Assembly: GCF_000368825.1 (NCBI RefSeq) | Contig: NZ_KB849717.1 | Location: forward strand, 362,726 to 426,725 | From: Acinetobacter ursingii DSM 16037 = CIP 107286 | GTDB lineage: Bacteria > Pseudomonadota > Gammaproteobacteria > Pseudomonadales > Moraxellaceae | Direction: 5' to 3' | DNA: 64,000 bases | Shown: piece after piece, positions 1-9,074 of the stretch | Position numbering within the stretch: the first letter of the stretch is position 1 | Layout: each line of letters opens with the position of its first letter | Made by a program: the position numbers and the translations under genes | The notes under the pieces: generated by a model | What the model was told of the DNA's origin: nothing | Seen by the model: only the letters and a program-made list of their open reading frames with translations | Database searches by the model: none

Positions 1-425
1 AACTTCCGAAAATATTTTGGCGCATCGTCATAGCCTTGAGCTAGATAAAACTGATGCGCCAGTTTTCGATGATCGCTTGAATGTAATTCCATCCGATCAC
101 AGCCACGCTGTCGTGCAATCTCTTCGGCAGAGGCTAACAATGCCTGACCAATTTTCTGTCCTCGAAATGGTTCATGTACGCAGAGATACGCGACTCGTGC
201 AAAATCTCCTTCTGTTGCGATTTGTGGAATAATACTCAAAGACAAAAAACCAGCAACCTCAGCCTCAATTTGAGCAACAAAAATATATTGATGAGGATCA
301 TGCATAAATGCCTTGATTTTTTGTGAAATGAAATCAATCGATTGAACATAACCTAATTGATCCAGTAGAGATTGTAATGCTTGGGCATCTTCTAGTTTTG
401 CTTCACGTATTTGCACCACAGTCAT
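1..425 (-). CDS. GNAT family N-acetyltransferase (partial, 3' end outside window)
   Basis: The reverse strand reads open from an ATG at 425 to the window edge, giving 141 residues without a stop. The protein begins MTVVQIREAKLEDAQAL, a usual GNAT opening. It carries the acetyl-CoA loop RGQKIGQALL near residues 94-103, followed by the C-terminal GNAT pattern with LHSSDHRKLAHQFYLAQGY. The family transfers an acetyl group from acetyl-CoA to an amine; the substrate cannot be told from sequence. The C-terminus lies beyond base 1. The next gene to the right, an OsmC protein, is on the same strand but separated by a terminator hairpin, so this gene probably has its own promoter. Confidence 0.85.
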   Translation of the reverse strand, partial: MTVVQIREAKLEDAQALQSLLDQLGYVQSIDFISQKIKAFMHDPHQYIFVAQIEAEVAGFLSLSIIPQIATEGDFARVAYLCVHEPFRGQKIGQALLASAEEIARQRGCDRMELHSSDHRKLAHQFYLAQGYDDAPKYFRK

Positions 426-455
426 TCCTTCTTTATCTTTTTATGCTTATCTAAA

Positions 456-479
456 AGAAAAAGCTGACAGTTTGTCAGC
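456..479 (-). terminator. Intrinsic terminator of the OsmC gene
   Basis: On the minus strand a GCTGAC/GTCAGC stem with a 5-base loop is followed by a T-rich run (TTTTTCTTTT). It lies 42 bases after the stop of the OsmC gene and before the GNAT start. Confidence 0.7.
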
Positions 480-520
480 CTTAACCTTACAGATCTCATC
501 AAATTATTTTCAAACTAAAC

Positions 521-943
521 TTATTCAGCCTCAATAATTTCAAAATCATGCGTAATATTGACTCCACCATCCGACAGCATTTTACTGGCCGAACAGTATT
601 TTTCTGCGGAAAGCTCAACTGCTTTTGCCACCTGTTTTTCTTTCACTGCTTTTCCAGTCACTACAAAGTGCAAATGGATGTCGGTAAATACCGCTGGAAT
701 TGCATCAGCACGATCTGCTTTTAACTCACATACGACATTGGTCACATCTTGACGTGCTTTCTTTAAAATGGTCACAATATCAAATGAAGCACACCCACCA
801 AGTCCCATTAAAATCAGTTCCATCGGACGTGGGCCACGGTTTTCACCACCATATTCGGCAGAGCCATCCATCACGACTTGATGACCACTTTCAGATTTCG
901 CTTCAAAAGCAACATTCTCTAGCCAATGAACACTTGTTTGCAT
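521..943 (-). CDS. OsmC family protein (YhfA-like)
   Basis: The 140-residue product has the OsmC/Ohr fold signature, with the segment MGLGGCASFDIVTILKKAR around residues 46-64 and a second Cys near residue 116 (KYCSASKML). OsmC proteins are small cytosolic thiol-dependent peroxidases or related redox proteins; YhfA-type members have no firmly assigned substrate. The gene is divergent from the CRP/Vfr gene with about 150 bp between them. The same OsmC-CRP pairing occurs in E. coli (yhfA-crp) and Pseudomonas, which supports orthology. The start ATG at 943 has no strong Shine-Dalgarno, but the protein start aligns with the family length. Confidence 0.88.
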   Translation of the reverse strand: MQTSVHWLENVAFEAKSESGHQVVMDGSAEYGGENRGPRPMELILMGLGGCASFDIVTILKKARQDVTNVVCELKADRADAIPAVFTDIHLHFVVTGKAVKEKQVAKAVELSAEKYCSASKMLSDGGVNITHDFEIIEAE

Positions 944-1028
944 TGCAACTACCCAAAAAAAATTATAAATTTACATAGTTCTTGTACACTAGCATAAAAT
1001 GAGTTGATAAGGAATTTCATCTCTTGTG

Positions 1029-1044
1029 TGTGAATACGCTCATT
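1029..1044. promoter_or_regulatory. Possible CRP/Vfr-binding site in the divergent promoter region
   Basis: The sequence TGTGA-N6-TCATT matches the CRP palindrome TGTGA-N6-TCACA at 8 of 10 defined positions. It sits about 50-65 bases upstream of the crp/vfr start and between it and the OsmC gene. Autoregulation of crp/vfr is known in E. coli and Pseudomonas; here it is inferred from the site alone. Confidence 0.35.
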
Positions 1045-1092
1045 TAGGTCTTGTGCGATCTTTTTTATATATCCTAATCGGAAAACTTAAGC

Positions 1093-1800
1093 ATGACGTC
1101 AAACTTTTCACAACTCAGCACCGATGCTTTATCTCCAGGTCAACTACCAGAGTCAGTCAAGGCGCTTTTAAAACGTGCTCATATTAATCGCTATCCAAAA
1201 CGCACGACGATTGTTGACGCAGGTACCGAATCAAAATCGCTTTATTTGATTTTGAAAGGCTCCGTTTCAATTATTTTACGTGAAGATGATGAACGTGAAA
1301 TCGTAGTTGCTTATTTAAATCCTGGGGACTTTTTTGGGGAAATGGGTCTCTTTGAATCAAATCCACAGCGTACAGCAGAAGTTCGTACACGTGATGTCTG
1401 TGAAATTGCCGAAATTTCATATGACAATTTCCACGAACTTAGTAAGCAATATCCAGATTTAAGCTACGCGGTATTTGCCCAATTGGTACGTCGTCTGAAA
1501 AATACGACCCGTAAAGTCACAGATTTAGCATTTATTGATGTTTCTGGTCGTATTGCGCGTTGTCTCATCGATTTATCAGCTCAACCAGAAGCCATGATTT
1601 TACCGAACGGTCGTCAAATCCGTATTACGCGTCAGGAAATTGGACGTATCGTAGGCTGCTCACGCGAAATGGTTGGCCGTGTTCTTAAGACACTTGAAGA
1701 ACAAGGTATGATTGAAACTGATGGTAAAGCAATTCTCATTTTCGATGCATCATTAGAAGAGAAGTCTCTGGATGATACTGATTTTGATGACGAAGAATAG
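1093..1800 (+). CDS. vfr: CRP/FNR-family global regulator, Vfr/CRP orthologue
   Basis: The 235-residue protein has an N-terminal cyclic-nucleotide-binding domain (about residues 20-135). Its phosphate-binding cassette includes PGDFFGEMGLFE and QRTAEVRT, with the Arg-Thr/Ala pair that contacts cAMP in CRP. A C-terminal winged helix follows, with the recognition helix in TRQEIGRIVGCSREMVGRVL (about residues 178-197), nearly the CRP consensus. The acidic tail after residue 222 (EEKSLDDTDFDDEE) is longer than in E. coli CRP. It should bind TGTGA-type palindromes as a cAMP-dependent dimer controlling catabolism, twitching or competence genes, as known for Vfr. It is divergent from an OsmC gene and followed by a strong terminator, so it is monocistronic. 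Confidence 0.93.
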   Translation: MTSNFSQLSTDALSPGQLPESVKALLKRAHINRYPKRTTIVDAGTESKSLYLILKGSVSIILREDDEREIVVAYLNPGDFFGEMGLFESNPQRTAEVRTRDVCEIAEISYDNFHELSKQYPDLSYAVFAQLVRRLKNTTRKVTDLAFIDVSGRIARCLIDLSAQPEAMILPNGRQIRITRQEIGRIVGCSREMVGRVLKTLEEQGMIETDGKAILIFDASLEEKSLDDTDFDDEE

Positions 1801-1821
1801 AATTTCATTTTATCTGATAAG

Positions 1822-1851
1822 AAAAGCAAACTTTATCGTTTGCTTTTTTTT
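1822..1851 (+). terminator. Intrinsic terminator of vfr/crp
   Basis: A 10-bp stem AAAAGCAAAC/GTTTGCTTTT with a 6-base loop runs straight into a T tract, 22 bases after the stop codon. Confidence 0.9.
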
Positions 1852-1948
1852 ATGAAAAATATCTAAGATACAAAAACATACATACAACTTAAAGCAAATC
1901 ATTTAAGTTCAAAAATGTCAATTTTCAATGGAAGTTAAGGATCAGGTT

Positions 1949-2995
1949 ATGCAATATCATGCATTGGGTGATTCAGGCATTCAAGTGCCTGAAATTTGTT
2001 TAGGCACCATGACCTTCGGAGAACAGAACTCCCAGCCCGAAGCTTTTGATCAATTAAATTATGCACTGGAAAATGGCTTATATTTTTGGGATACCGCAGA
2101 GATGTACTCTGTTCCACCCAAACCTGAAACCTATGGGGCGACCGAAACTATTGTTGGGAACTGGTTTGCACAGCATGCCCAACGTGAAAAAGTGTTTCTA
2201 GCATCTAAAATTGCAGGACCAGGTTTCGGTGGCAGCCATATTCGTGAAGGTCATACCCAATTTGGCAAACATATTGAACAAGCACTAGATGGCTCTTTAA
2301 AGCGTTTACAGACCGATTATATTGATCTCTATCAATTGCACTGGCCAGAACGTCATACCAACTTCTTTGGCGGTTTGGGCTATGCAAACGCAGAAGCCGC
2401 TGCACATTATGAAATCGAAGCCATGCAAGACACTTTATTGGCTCTCCAAAAAGAAATTGAGCGTGGGCGCATTCGTCATATTGGCTTATCCAATGAAACG
2501 CCGTGGGGAACCATGAAGTTTCTACAACTTGCGGAAAAGCTAGGTGTGAGTAAATTCGTCAGTGTACAAAACCCGTATAGCCTATTAAACCGAACCTACG
2601 AAATTGGTATGTCTGAAATTGCCAAATTTGAAGGCGTTGGACTCCTTGCCTATTCGCCATTAGCCTTTGGTTATTTAACTGGCAAATTCCGTCATGGCGC
2701 TCGCCCTGCAAACGCCCGTGTGACTTTATTTTCGCGTTTTACCCGCTACAGTAATCCACAAAGTGAATGGGCAACCGAGCAATATGCTCAACTGGCTGAA
2801 AAACATGGTCTCAGCTTGACCCAAATGGCACTGGCTTTTATCAAACAGCAGTTCTTTGTAAACAGTACGATCATTGGCGCTACCAGTCTGGATCAGTTAA
2901 AAGAAAATATTCAAGCTTTCGACATTACGTTGGATGAAGCAGTGTTAAAAGGGATTGAAGATATTCATACCCAACAACCTAATCCTGCACCTTAA
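1949..2995 (+). CDS. tas: NADP(H)-dependent aldo-keto reductase, Tas type
   Basis: The 348-residue protein closely follows E. coli Tas along its length: MQYHALGDSGIQV at the start, GLGTMTFGEQNS-like CLGTMTFGEQNS, DTAEMYSVPPKPET, DYIDLYQLHWPERHTN, and QNPYSLLNRTYEIG. The AKR catalytic tetrad is visible (Asp in WDTAEMY, Tyr in the same motif, Lys in LASKIAG, His in LHW). An in-frame ATG lies 7 codons upstream at 1928, but the ATG at 1949 is preceded by AAGGA at a good distance and matches the Tas N-terminus, so I chose it. The family reduces aldehydes or ketones with NADPH in the cytosol; the natural substrate is not known. It stands alone between terminators. Confidence 0.9.
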   Translation: MQYHALGDSGIQVPEICLGTMTFGEQNSQPEAFDQLNYALENGLYFWDTAEMYSVPPKPETYGATETIVGNWFAQHAQREKVFLASKIAGPGFGGSHIREGHTQFGKHIEQALDGSLKRLQTDYIDLYQLHWPERHTNFFGGLGYANAEAAAHYEIEAMQDTLLALQKEIERGRIRHIGLSNETPWGTMKFLQLAEKLGVSKFVSVQNPYSLLNRTYEIGMSEIAKFEGVGLLAYSPLAFGYLTGKFRHGARPANARVTLFSRFTRYSNPQSEWATEQYAQLAEKHGLSLTQMALAFIKQQFFVNSTIIGATSLDQLKENIQAFDITLDEAVLKGIEDIHTQQPNPAP

Positions 2996-2999
2996 GCAT

Positions 3000-3027
3000 A
3001 AAAATAGGATGCCTGATGGCATCCTAT
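3000..3027 (-). terminator. Intrinsic terminator shared between convergent genes
   Basis: A 10-bp perfect stem ATAGGATGCC/GGCATCCTAT with a TGAT loop lies between the convergent tas and M48 protease genes. On the minus strand it is followed by TTTTA, fitting a terminator for the protease; it may also stop tas transcripts. Confidence 0.75.
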
Positions 3028-3052
3028 GTTCTGATTCTGACATTGAATAAAA

Positions 3053-3835
3053 TTAACGACGATTATTATAAACAGCCATTGCTGCCGGTAAATTTTTACG
3101 CATATCGTTAATTCGCTGTGCATTTGATGGATGTGTTGACAAGAATGATGGTCCTGCGCCTGCACCATCAAGTTTGTTCATTTTTTCCCACAGAGTAATC
3201 GCAGCTTGAGGATTATAACCCGCTTTTGCCATTAGCATTAATCCACCAAAATCTGCACGGCTTTCAAGATTACGCGAATAAGGCAAACCCACCCCAACCT
3301 GACTTCCCAAATCAAGTGCAGCTGAGCCTAGCTGACCAATGCTATCCCCTGCATAAGCTTTACCGATATTGAGTGCTAAACCAGTCAGAGCTTCAGCGCC
3401 AATTTTACTTTTTGAATGTTCTTCCAACGCATGTGTCATTTCATGACCCATCACCGCAGCAATCTCAGCATCCGTAAGGTTCAGTTTATTCACAATACCT
3501 GTATAGAACACCACTTTACCACCAGGCGCGACATAAGCATTGACTGTATCTGACTTCAACACTGCCAGTTGCCATTGAAATGGCTGACCCGTTTGATTCA
3601 TCTGATTTGCATAAGGAACCAAACGCTGCATCACCGTATTAATACGACGATAAGTAATCGAAGAAGTATCCAACTGTCCCTTTTGTCGCGCTTCAGTTGT
3701 CATTTTACTGAAGCCCTGTGCTGCTGTCGCATTGAGGGTTGCAGAGTCTGCACCTGCCACGTCCGCAAAAGTCGCACAACCGCCAAGTGTCATCATCGTA
3801 GCGGTTAAAAAACTAAATACTATTTTTTTATTCAT
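3053..3835 (-). CDS. M48 family metalloprotease, lipoprotein
   Basis: The 260-residue product starts MNKKIVFSFLTATMMTLGGC, a signal peptide ending in a lipobox (LGGC), so it is expected to be lipidated and periplasmic. The zinc motif HEMTHALEEH (near residues 130-139) and the downstream ESRADFGGLMLM supply the HExxH plus third-ligand Glu of M48 peptidases. The length resembles E. coli YcaL/LoiP, which degrade or quality-control outer-membrane proteins. A longer reading to 3859 exists, but AAGGAG sits 9 bases before the ATG at 3835, which decides the start. Which family member it corresponds to is not settled. Confidence 0.88.
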   Translation of the reverse strand: MNKKIVFSFLTATMMTLGGCATFADVAGADSATLNATAAQGFSKMTTEARQKGQLDTSSITYRRINTVMQRLVPYANQMNQTGQPFQWQLAVLKSDTVNAYVAPGGKVVFYTGIVNKLNLTDAEIAAVMGHEMTHALEEHSKSKIGAEALTGLALNIGKAYAGDSIGQLGSAALDLGSQVGVGLPYSRNLESRADFGGLMLMAKAGYNPQAAITLWEKMNKLDGAGAGPSFLSTHPSNAQRINDMRKNLPAAMAVYNNRR

Positions 3836-3942
3836 TAAAAGCATCTCCTTACAAGACAAAACTATTTAACTTGCTGTTTTGACGTGCATTATAGATAAAT
3901 GTTTGAAATAAATGAGATGAATATCATTAGATTTATGTAATT

Positions 3943-4254
3943 CTATCGAAAAATAAATAAAATCCATGAAATTAAACAAATCACATTCACAATAAAATAA
4001 AATCTCAATAGTGGCTTAATTTTGTCTTCAAGATTTAAATCGTTTCGCTTAAAAAGCAAATAAGCATTTTGTAATAAAATCACAGGTAAAATAACACAAG
4101 CAATAATCACAGTTAAGCCCATAAAAGCTACCATAAATAGGTTTGGATCATTGGTCTGAAAAGAAATAATCCACATGGCAATCGTGGGCGCACCGCCAAT
4201 TGCAAATAACAGCGAATAAAAAATCGTTTGTGCAATATGTGGTTGTAGCTTCAT
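3943..4254 (-). CDS. Small multi-pass membrane protein, unknown function
   Basis: The 103-residue product is strongly hydrophobic, with three to four predicted membrane segments (about residues 9-30, 36-63 and 84-101). I recognise no domain. It lies between the M48 protease and purA on the same strand, with its own terminator separating it from purA. Lack of a clear ribosome-binding site and the low complexity make this moderately sure. Confidence 0.6.
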   Translation of the reverse strand: MKLQPHIAQTIFYSLLFAIGGAPTIAMWIISFQTNDPNLFMVAFMGLTVIIACVILPVILLQNAYLLFKRNDLNLEDKIKPLLRFYFIVNVICLISWILFIFR

Positions 4255-4302
4255 GCCGACGTTATTTTCCCATTTTTATAAAAAAAAATCAGTTTTATCA
4301 TA

Positions 4303-4326
4303 AAAGAAAAGCACCTACTTAGGTGC
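4303..4326 (-). terminator. Intrinsic terminator of purA
   Basis: On the minus strand the stem GCACCT/AGGTGC is followed by TTTTCTTTTA, 24 bases beyond the purA stop. Confidence 0.8.
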
Positions 4327-4349
4327 TCTCTTTAGTCGTAAGAACGCGT

Positions 4350-5684
<1,335 letters not shown>

Positions 5685-5738
5685 TCATGCTGTTAAAATT
5701 GAACGTTTATTTGCTGTGCATGTCTGACAAATAAACCC

Positions 5739-6905
5739 TTAAATCTTTTCGATCTGCCATGTACCGTTTACATGTCGCAACTGATGCGTTGCATAAGGAA
5801 CTGAGCTTAAGTCATCTTCGCCTAATAACTGAATCACAGCCAAACCCTGTTGGCGAGCGACTGCTATGGCTTCTAACAAACTTTGATCCTGACCATTTGG
5901 TGCGACAATCGTTTCAATCTGTTTAAATTGCCCTGCACAAAGCGCGTACAAGTCACAACTAAACCCTGTTGCTGGACGCGCACGACCAAAATGTTCACCA
6001 ATGCCATCATAACGACCACCCTGTGCCAGTGGTGCAGCACGATTAGGAGCATAAACCGCATACATTAGACCAGTATGGTAGTGATAACTACGAAGTTCGA
6101 CCACATCGATACCGATTTGTAGTGCTGGCCAGCGTGACTGAATTTGGATCAGTGTGGATTTAAGTGCATTTAACGCGTCTTGGAAGGCAACGTCATTCAG
6201 CACTTCATCACTTAAATGGCGCTCAAGTGCATCAAGATCACTGGCATAGCGCCCAAGGGCATAAAAGTCTGATCCAAAAGCTAAATCTTGGGTAAATTCT
6301 TCTAACTCTGGAAGTGCTTTGCGTTGATACAGATCAGATAAATCTTGTTCCGTCTGTTTATTTAACCCAGCGCGTTCTACCAAACTGCGGAACAAGCCTA
6401 CATGTCCCAAATCCAGATGAACACCGTCTAAAGCTTTGGCTTGTTGAATTAAACCCAACATCACATCAATCATTTCAACATCAGCTTCGATGCTGTCATG
6501 ACCATAAAGCTCCGCCCCCAACTGCAAAGGTGCACGAGAAGAATTAAAATTTTGTGGTTTGGTATGAAGAACTGTACCCGCATAACAGTAGCGCGCTACA
6601 CCTTCGATAGAACGAACATGAGCGTCAATACGAGCAACTTGAGGGGTCATATCTGCGCGGACACCCAATAAGCGCCCAGAAAGTTGATCTATCACTTTAA
6701 AGGTGACTAAATCCAAATCATGATTTGATTCAGATAATAAAGACAACGATTCGATGTATTCGATAAATGGTGTATACACCAACTGATAACCACGAGATGC
6801 AAGAAAATCGAGTGCATGTCGACGCAAAGTTTCTACGACTTGCGCTTGTTCTGGTAATACATCTGCTACCCCATCAGGTAACAACCATGTCTCTGAAATC
6901 GGCAT
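5739..6905 (-). CDS. hisZ: ATP phosphoribosyltransferase regulatory subunit
   Basis: The 388-residue protein is a histidyl-tRNA-synthetase paralogue without aminoacylation function. It pairs with the short HisG to form the first enzyme of histidine synthesis. Class II synthetase core motifs are visible: motif 2-like FKVIDQLSGRLLGVRADMTPQVARID region split over residues 68-94, and GLMYAVYAPNRAAPLAQGGRYDG-like segment near 275-297 with the QGGRYDGIG signature. The C-terminal anticodon domain of HisS is absent, as expected for HisZ. It precedes purA; a terminator hairpin separates it from the upstream small gene. Confidence 0.95.
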   Translation of the reverse strand: MPISETWLLPDGVADVLPEQAQVVETLRRHALDFLASRGYQLVYTPFIEYIESLSLLSESNHDLDLVTFKVIDQLSGRLLGVRADMTPQVARIDAHVRSIEGVARYCYAGTVLHTKPQNFNSSRAPLQLGAELYGHDSIEADVEMIDVMLGLIQQAKALDGVHLDLGHVGLFRSLVERAGLNKQTEQDLSDLYQRKALPELEEFTQDLAFGSDFYALGRYASDLDALERHLSDEVLNDVAFQDALNALKSTLIQIQSRWPALQIGIDVVELRSYHYHTGLMYAVYAPNRAAPLAQGGRYDGIGEHFGRARPATGFSCDLYALCAGQFKQIETIVAPNGQDQSLLEAIAVARQQGLAVIQLLGEDDLSSVPYATHQLRHVNGTWQIEKI

Positions 6906-6944
6906 GTTTCAAACCTAAAATTTGCTCAAGGCGGAATCAATCCG

Positions 6945-6973
6945 CATAAAAAAATCGGGAACACACCCGATTT
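6945..6973 (-). terminator. Intrinsic terminator upstream of hisZ
   Basis: On the minus strand AAATCGGG/CCCGATTT (8 bp, 6-base loop) is followed by TTTTTTTA. It lies 85 bases past the small coiled-coil gene and just before hisZ, so it likely insulates hisZ-purA. Confidence 0.85.
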
Positions 6974-7057
6974 CTCCAAGTCTAACACGTTCGTAGTTGC
7001 CATGCACCTGAGAATTTTAGGAAAATTAAATTTATAGCTTGGCTTTTGATTTGATGA

Positions 7058-7399
7058 TTATTTCAGGTCATCTTTCTCAGACTCATTGAGGCGCTTAAAA
7101 TCTTCTGCATGCCCCACATATTGAGTGATCAGAGCAATTAGTTCTGCATTCTGCAACTCTAAAAGTTTCGATTTTTGCACAGTTTGATTGAGCAATTCTC
7201 GATCAACCTGAACACTTTTTGCAAGATCCTGCATAATTTCCAAAGTCTTTTTCAAATTACTTTCTAGCATCACCACTTTTTCTTCAAGCTTGCGATTCTG
7301 AGTTTCGTCAGTGAGTGAATTTTGCTCTTTGCGAAATTGCAAAACAATTAAAATTAGAACCGCGATCATTAAAATAATAATAAATAGCCAGATAAGCAT
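7058..7399 (-). CDS. Small membrane-anchored coiled-coil protein, unknown function
   Basis: The 113-residue product opens with a single membrane segment (residues 2-20, MLIWLFIIILMIAVLILIVL) followed directly by basic residues and a long charged helix with heptad-like spacing (residues 30-85). This architecture suggests an inner-membrane anchor with a cytoplasmic coiled coil. I recognise no named family. The start ATG at 7399 is preceded by GGGG and AGGGG-like purines (CAGGGGAAAACA), a usable ribosome-binding site. A copy of the repeated hairpin element lies 45 bases upstream. Confidence 0.65.
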   Translation of the reverse strand: MLIWLFIIILMIAVLILIVLQFRKEQNSLTDETQNRKLEEKVVMLESNLKKTLEIMQDLAKSVQVDRELLNQTVQKSKLLELQNAELIALITQYVGHAEDFKRLNESEKDDLK

Positions 7400-7442
7400 T
7401 GTTTTCCCCTGAATTTCTTGCGTTATTCAAATTATGTTGATT

Positions 7443-7533
7443 AGCCTTCTTTCATCATTGTTTAAACCTTTTTTTATTTCCCCCCATAGGGAGAAATAAA
7501 AGGCACTTATACACTTATAAAAAGAAGTCTATT
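7443..7533 (-). repeat. Hairpin repeat element, copy A
   Basis: On the minus strand this copy reads TAGACTTCTTT, then the hairpin TTTTATTTCTCCC/GGGGGAAATAAAA, then GGTTTAAACAATGATGAAAG and AAGGCTA. The ends can pair with each other around the inner hairpin. The same arrangement recurs at 47911-48000 and 52996-53073. No terminator follows this copy; it lies upstream of the coiled-coil gene. Confidence 0.75.
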
Positions 7534-7629
7534 AAAGATATCTCAAAAGTATCCATGTTGATTTAGATTTAATTTAAATCATAGAAGCTTTAAGTTTTGA
7601 AATATAAAAAGCAACACATTCAACTTAGC

Positions 7630-8652
7630 TTAATGAAATGATTCACACAAATCCAGCAATCGGTTGGCATAGCCCCACTCATTGTCATACCACGCAAAAA
7701 CTTTTGCTTGGCGACCCACGACCATAGTTTGAGTTAAATCGACAATCAATGAATAAGGTGAATGATTAAAATCACTTGAAACAAGTGCTTCATCTGTCAC
7801 AGACATAATTTCGGCATAGTCATTTTTTGCCGCTTTTATTAATACTTCATTTAAATGATGCACATTGACTGGATTTTGCGACACAAAACTGAGATCAATT
7901 GCAGCGACATTGATCGTTGGCACTCGAATCGAATAACCATCAATTCTACTTTCCATTTTAGGCATCACTCTTTTCAGCGCATTTAAAGCACTTGATGTGG
8001 TCGGAATAATGTTTTGTCCCGATGCGCGAGCGCGACGTAAATCACGATGTGCATGATCGAGTACCGACTGATCAGCAGTCACTGCATGAATTTCAGTCAT
8101 CAGCGCAGTTTCTATCCCAAAGGCATCATCAATAATTTTGACTAAAGGTACTAACGCTTGCGTGGTACATGAGACACTGGAAATAATACGATCTGTAGCT
8201 TTGACTTCTGATTGATTGATTCCGTAGACAATCGCGGCATCCACCTGATCAAAGGGTGCAGCACCAATAATGACGCGTTTAGCGCCTGCCCCTAAATGTC
8301 GAATTGCATCGGCGTGTGAACGAAATAGTCCAGTGCACTCAAGGACAACATCTACTTCTAAAGTTTTCCATGGTAAATTTTCAGGCGCCTCTTCACGAAA
8401 CATCTGTAGCTTTAATTCACGACCAAATGCCTGTATATGCAAGAAGATTTTCTCATCTTCGATCTTGATCGCAACCTCACCGTGAAAACGACCATGCGTC
8501 GTGTCATATTTAAATAAATGCACCAATGTCTCGACATCAGCGATGTCATTAATCGCCACGATATCAAAATGAAATCGTTTTGGATTTTCAAACCATGCAC
8601 GTAACACATTTCGGCCAATTCGACCAAACCCATTAATGGCAATACGTTGCAT
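7630..8652 (-). CDS. epd: Glyceraldehyde-3-phosphate dehydrogenase family, erythrose-4-phosphate dehydrogenase-like
   Basis: The 340-residue protein has the NAD-binding INGFGRIGRNVLRAW at residues 6-20 and the family C-terminus WYDNEWGYANRLLDL. The middle segments IHAVTADQSVLDHAHRDLRR and RVPTINVAAIDLS resemble E. coli Epd more than GapA. The active-site stretch is SVSCTTQALVP: the catalytic Cys-Thr-Thr is kept, but the flanking Asn residues of the usual SNASCTTNC are Val and Gln. Epd oxidises erythrose-4-phosphate toward pyridoxal phosphate; a GAPDH or other sugar-phosphate role remains possible. A good AAGGATAAATC-ATG ribosome-binding site supports the start. Confidence 0.82.
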   Translation of the reverse strand: MQRIAINGFGRIGRNVLRAWFENPKRFHFDIVAINDIADVETLVHLFKYDTTHGRFHGEVAIKIEDEKIFLHIQAFGRELKLQMFREEAPENLPWKTLEVDVVLECTGLFRSHADAIRHLGAGAKRVIIGAAPFDQVDAAIVYGINQSEVKATDRIISSVSCTTQALVPLVKIIDDAFGIETALMTEIHAVTADQSVLDHAHRDLRRARASGQNIIPTTSSALNALKRVMPKMESRIDGYSIRVPTINVAAIDLSFVSQNPVNVHHLNEVLIKAAKNDYAEIMSVTDEALVSSDFNHSPYSLIVDLTQTMVVGRQAKVFAWYDNEWGYANRLLDLCESFH

Positions 8653-9059
8653 GATTTATCCTTTTATATAAGCGATCAGACTCTATGTTAAAACATTGAT
8701 TATCACGATGATACAATTGAATCGAGAGTTTAGACGAGTTTGTTATTTTTTAACCAATCAGAAATCATCATTAACGATCATTTGGTTTCCCTATGATTTG
8801 TGAATTAAGCTGAATTGCCTTAACAAATATAGGCATTCTGGAAATTTACTGCTTTTTTGATCACATACGCTGACAATTCTCGATCAAACGTTTGCATAGA
8901 ATTGTCATCATTTCTCGGTAAAATCATTGGTTGAACAGGGTTTTTCCGTTATAATTTGGCACTTTTGAAATCTACGCCACGCATTCATCCTTCATCGTTT
9001 TTGTTTAAACGATGCGCTGTCTGCATATAGCCTATTTGAATTTATGGAGTGACTTGGTC
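8653..9059. other. Intergenic region between epd and alaS
   Basis: About 400 bases separate the divergent epd and alaS genes. The alaS-proximal half holds a promoter-like sequence (see 8928-8955). The rest is AT-rich, and I see no other gene, tRNA or obvious structured RNA in it. Confidence 0.5.
8928..8955 (+). promoter_or_regulatory. Predicted sigma-70 promoter of alaS
   Basis: TTGGTT (8928-8933) and a perfect TATAAT (8950-8955) are 16 bases apart. This places the transcript start roughly 100 bases before the alaS start codon. Confidence 0.55.
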
Positions 9060-9074
9060 GTGAGTACTCGTTTT

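Noticed and set aside
17-232. Plus-strand open frame of 71 codons at the left end
   Set aside because: It is opposite the GNAT gene, whose motifs are clear; no ribosome-binding site and no recognisable protein.
9001-9012. GTTTAAAC upstream of alaS as a fourth copy of the hairpin element
   Set aside because: Only the 8-base palindrome is shared; the flanking hairpin and ATGATGAAAG tail are absent.
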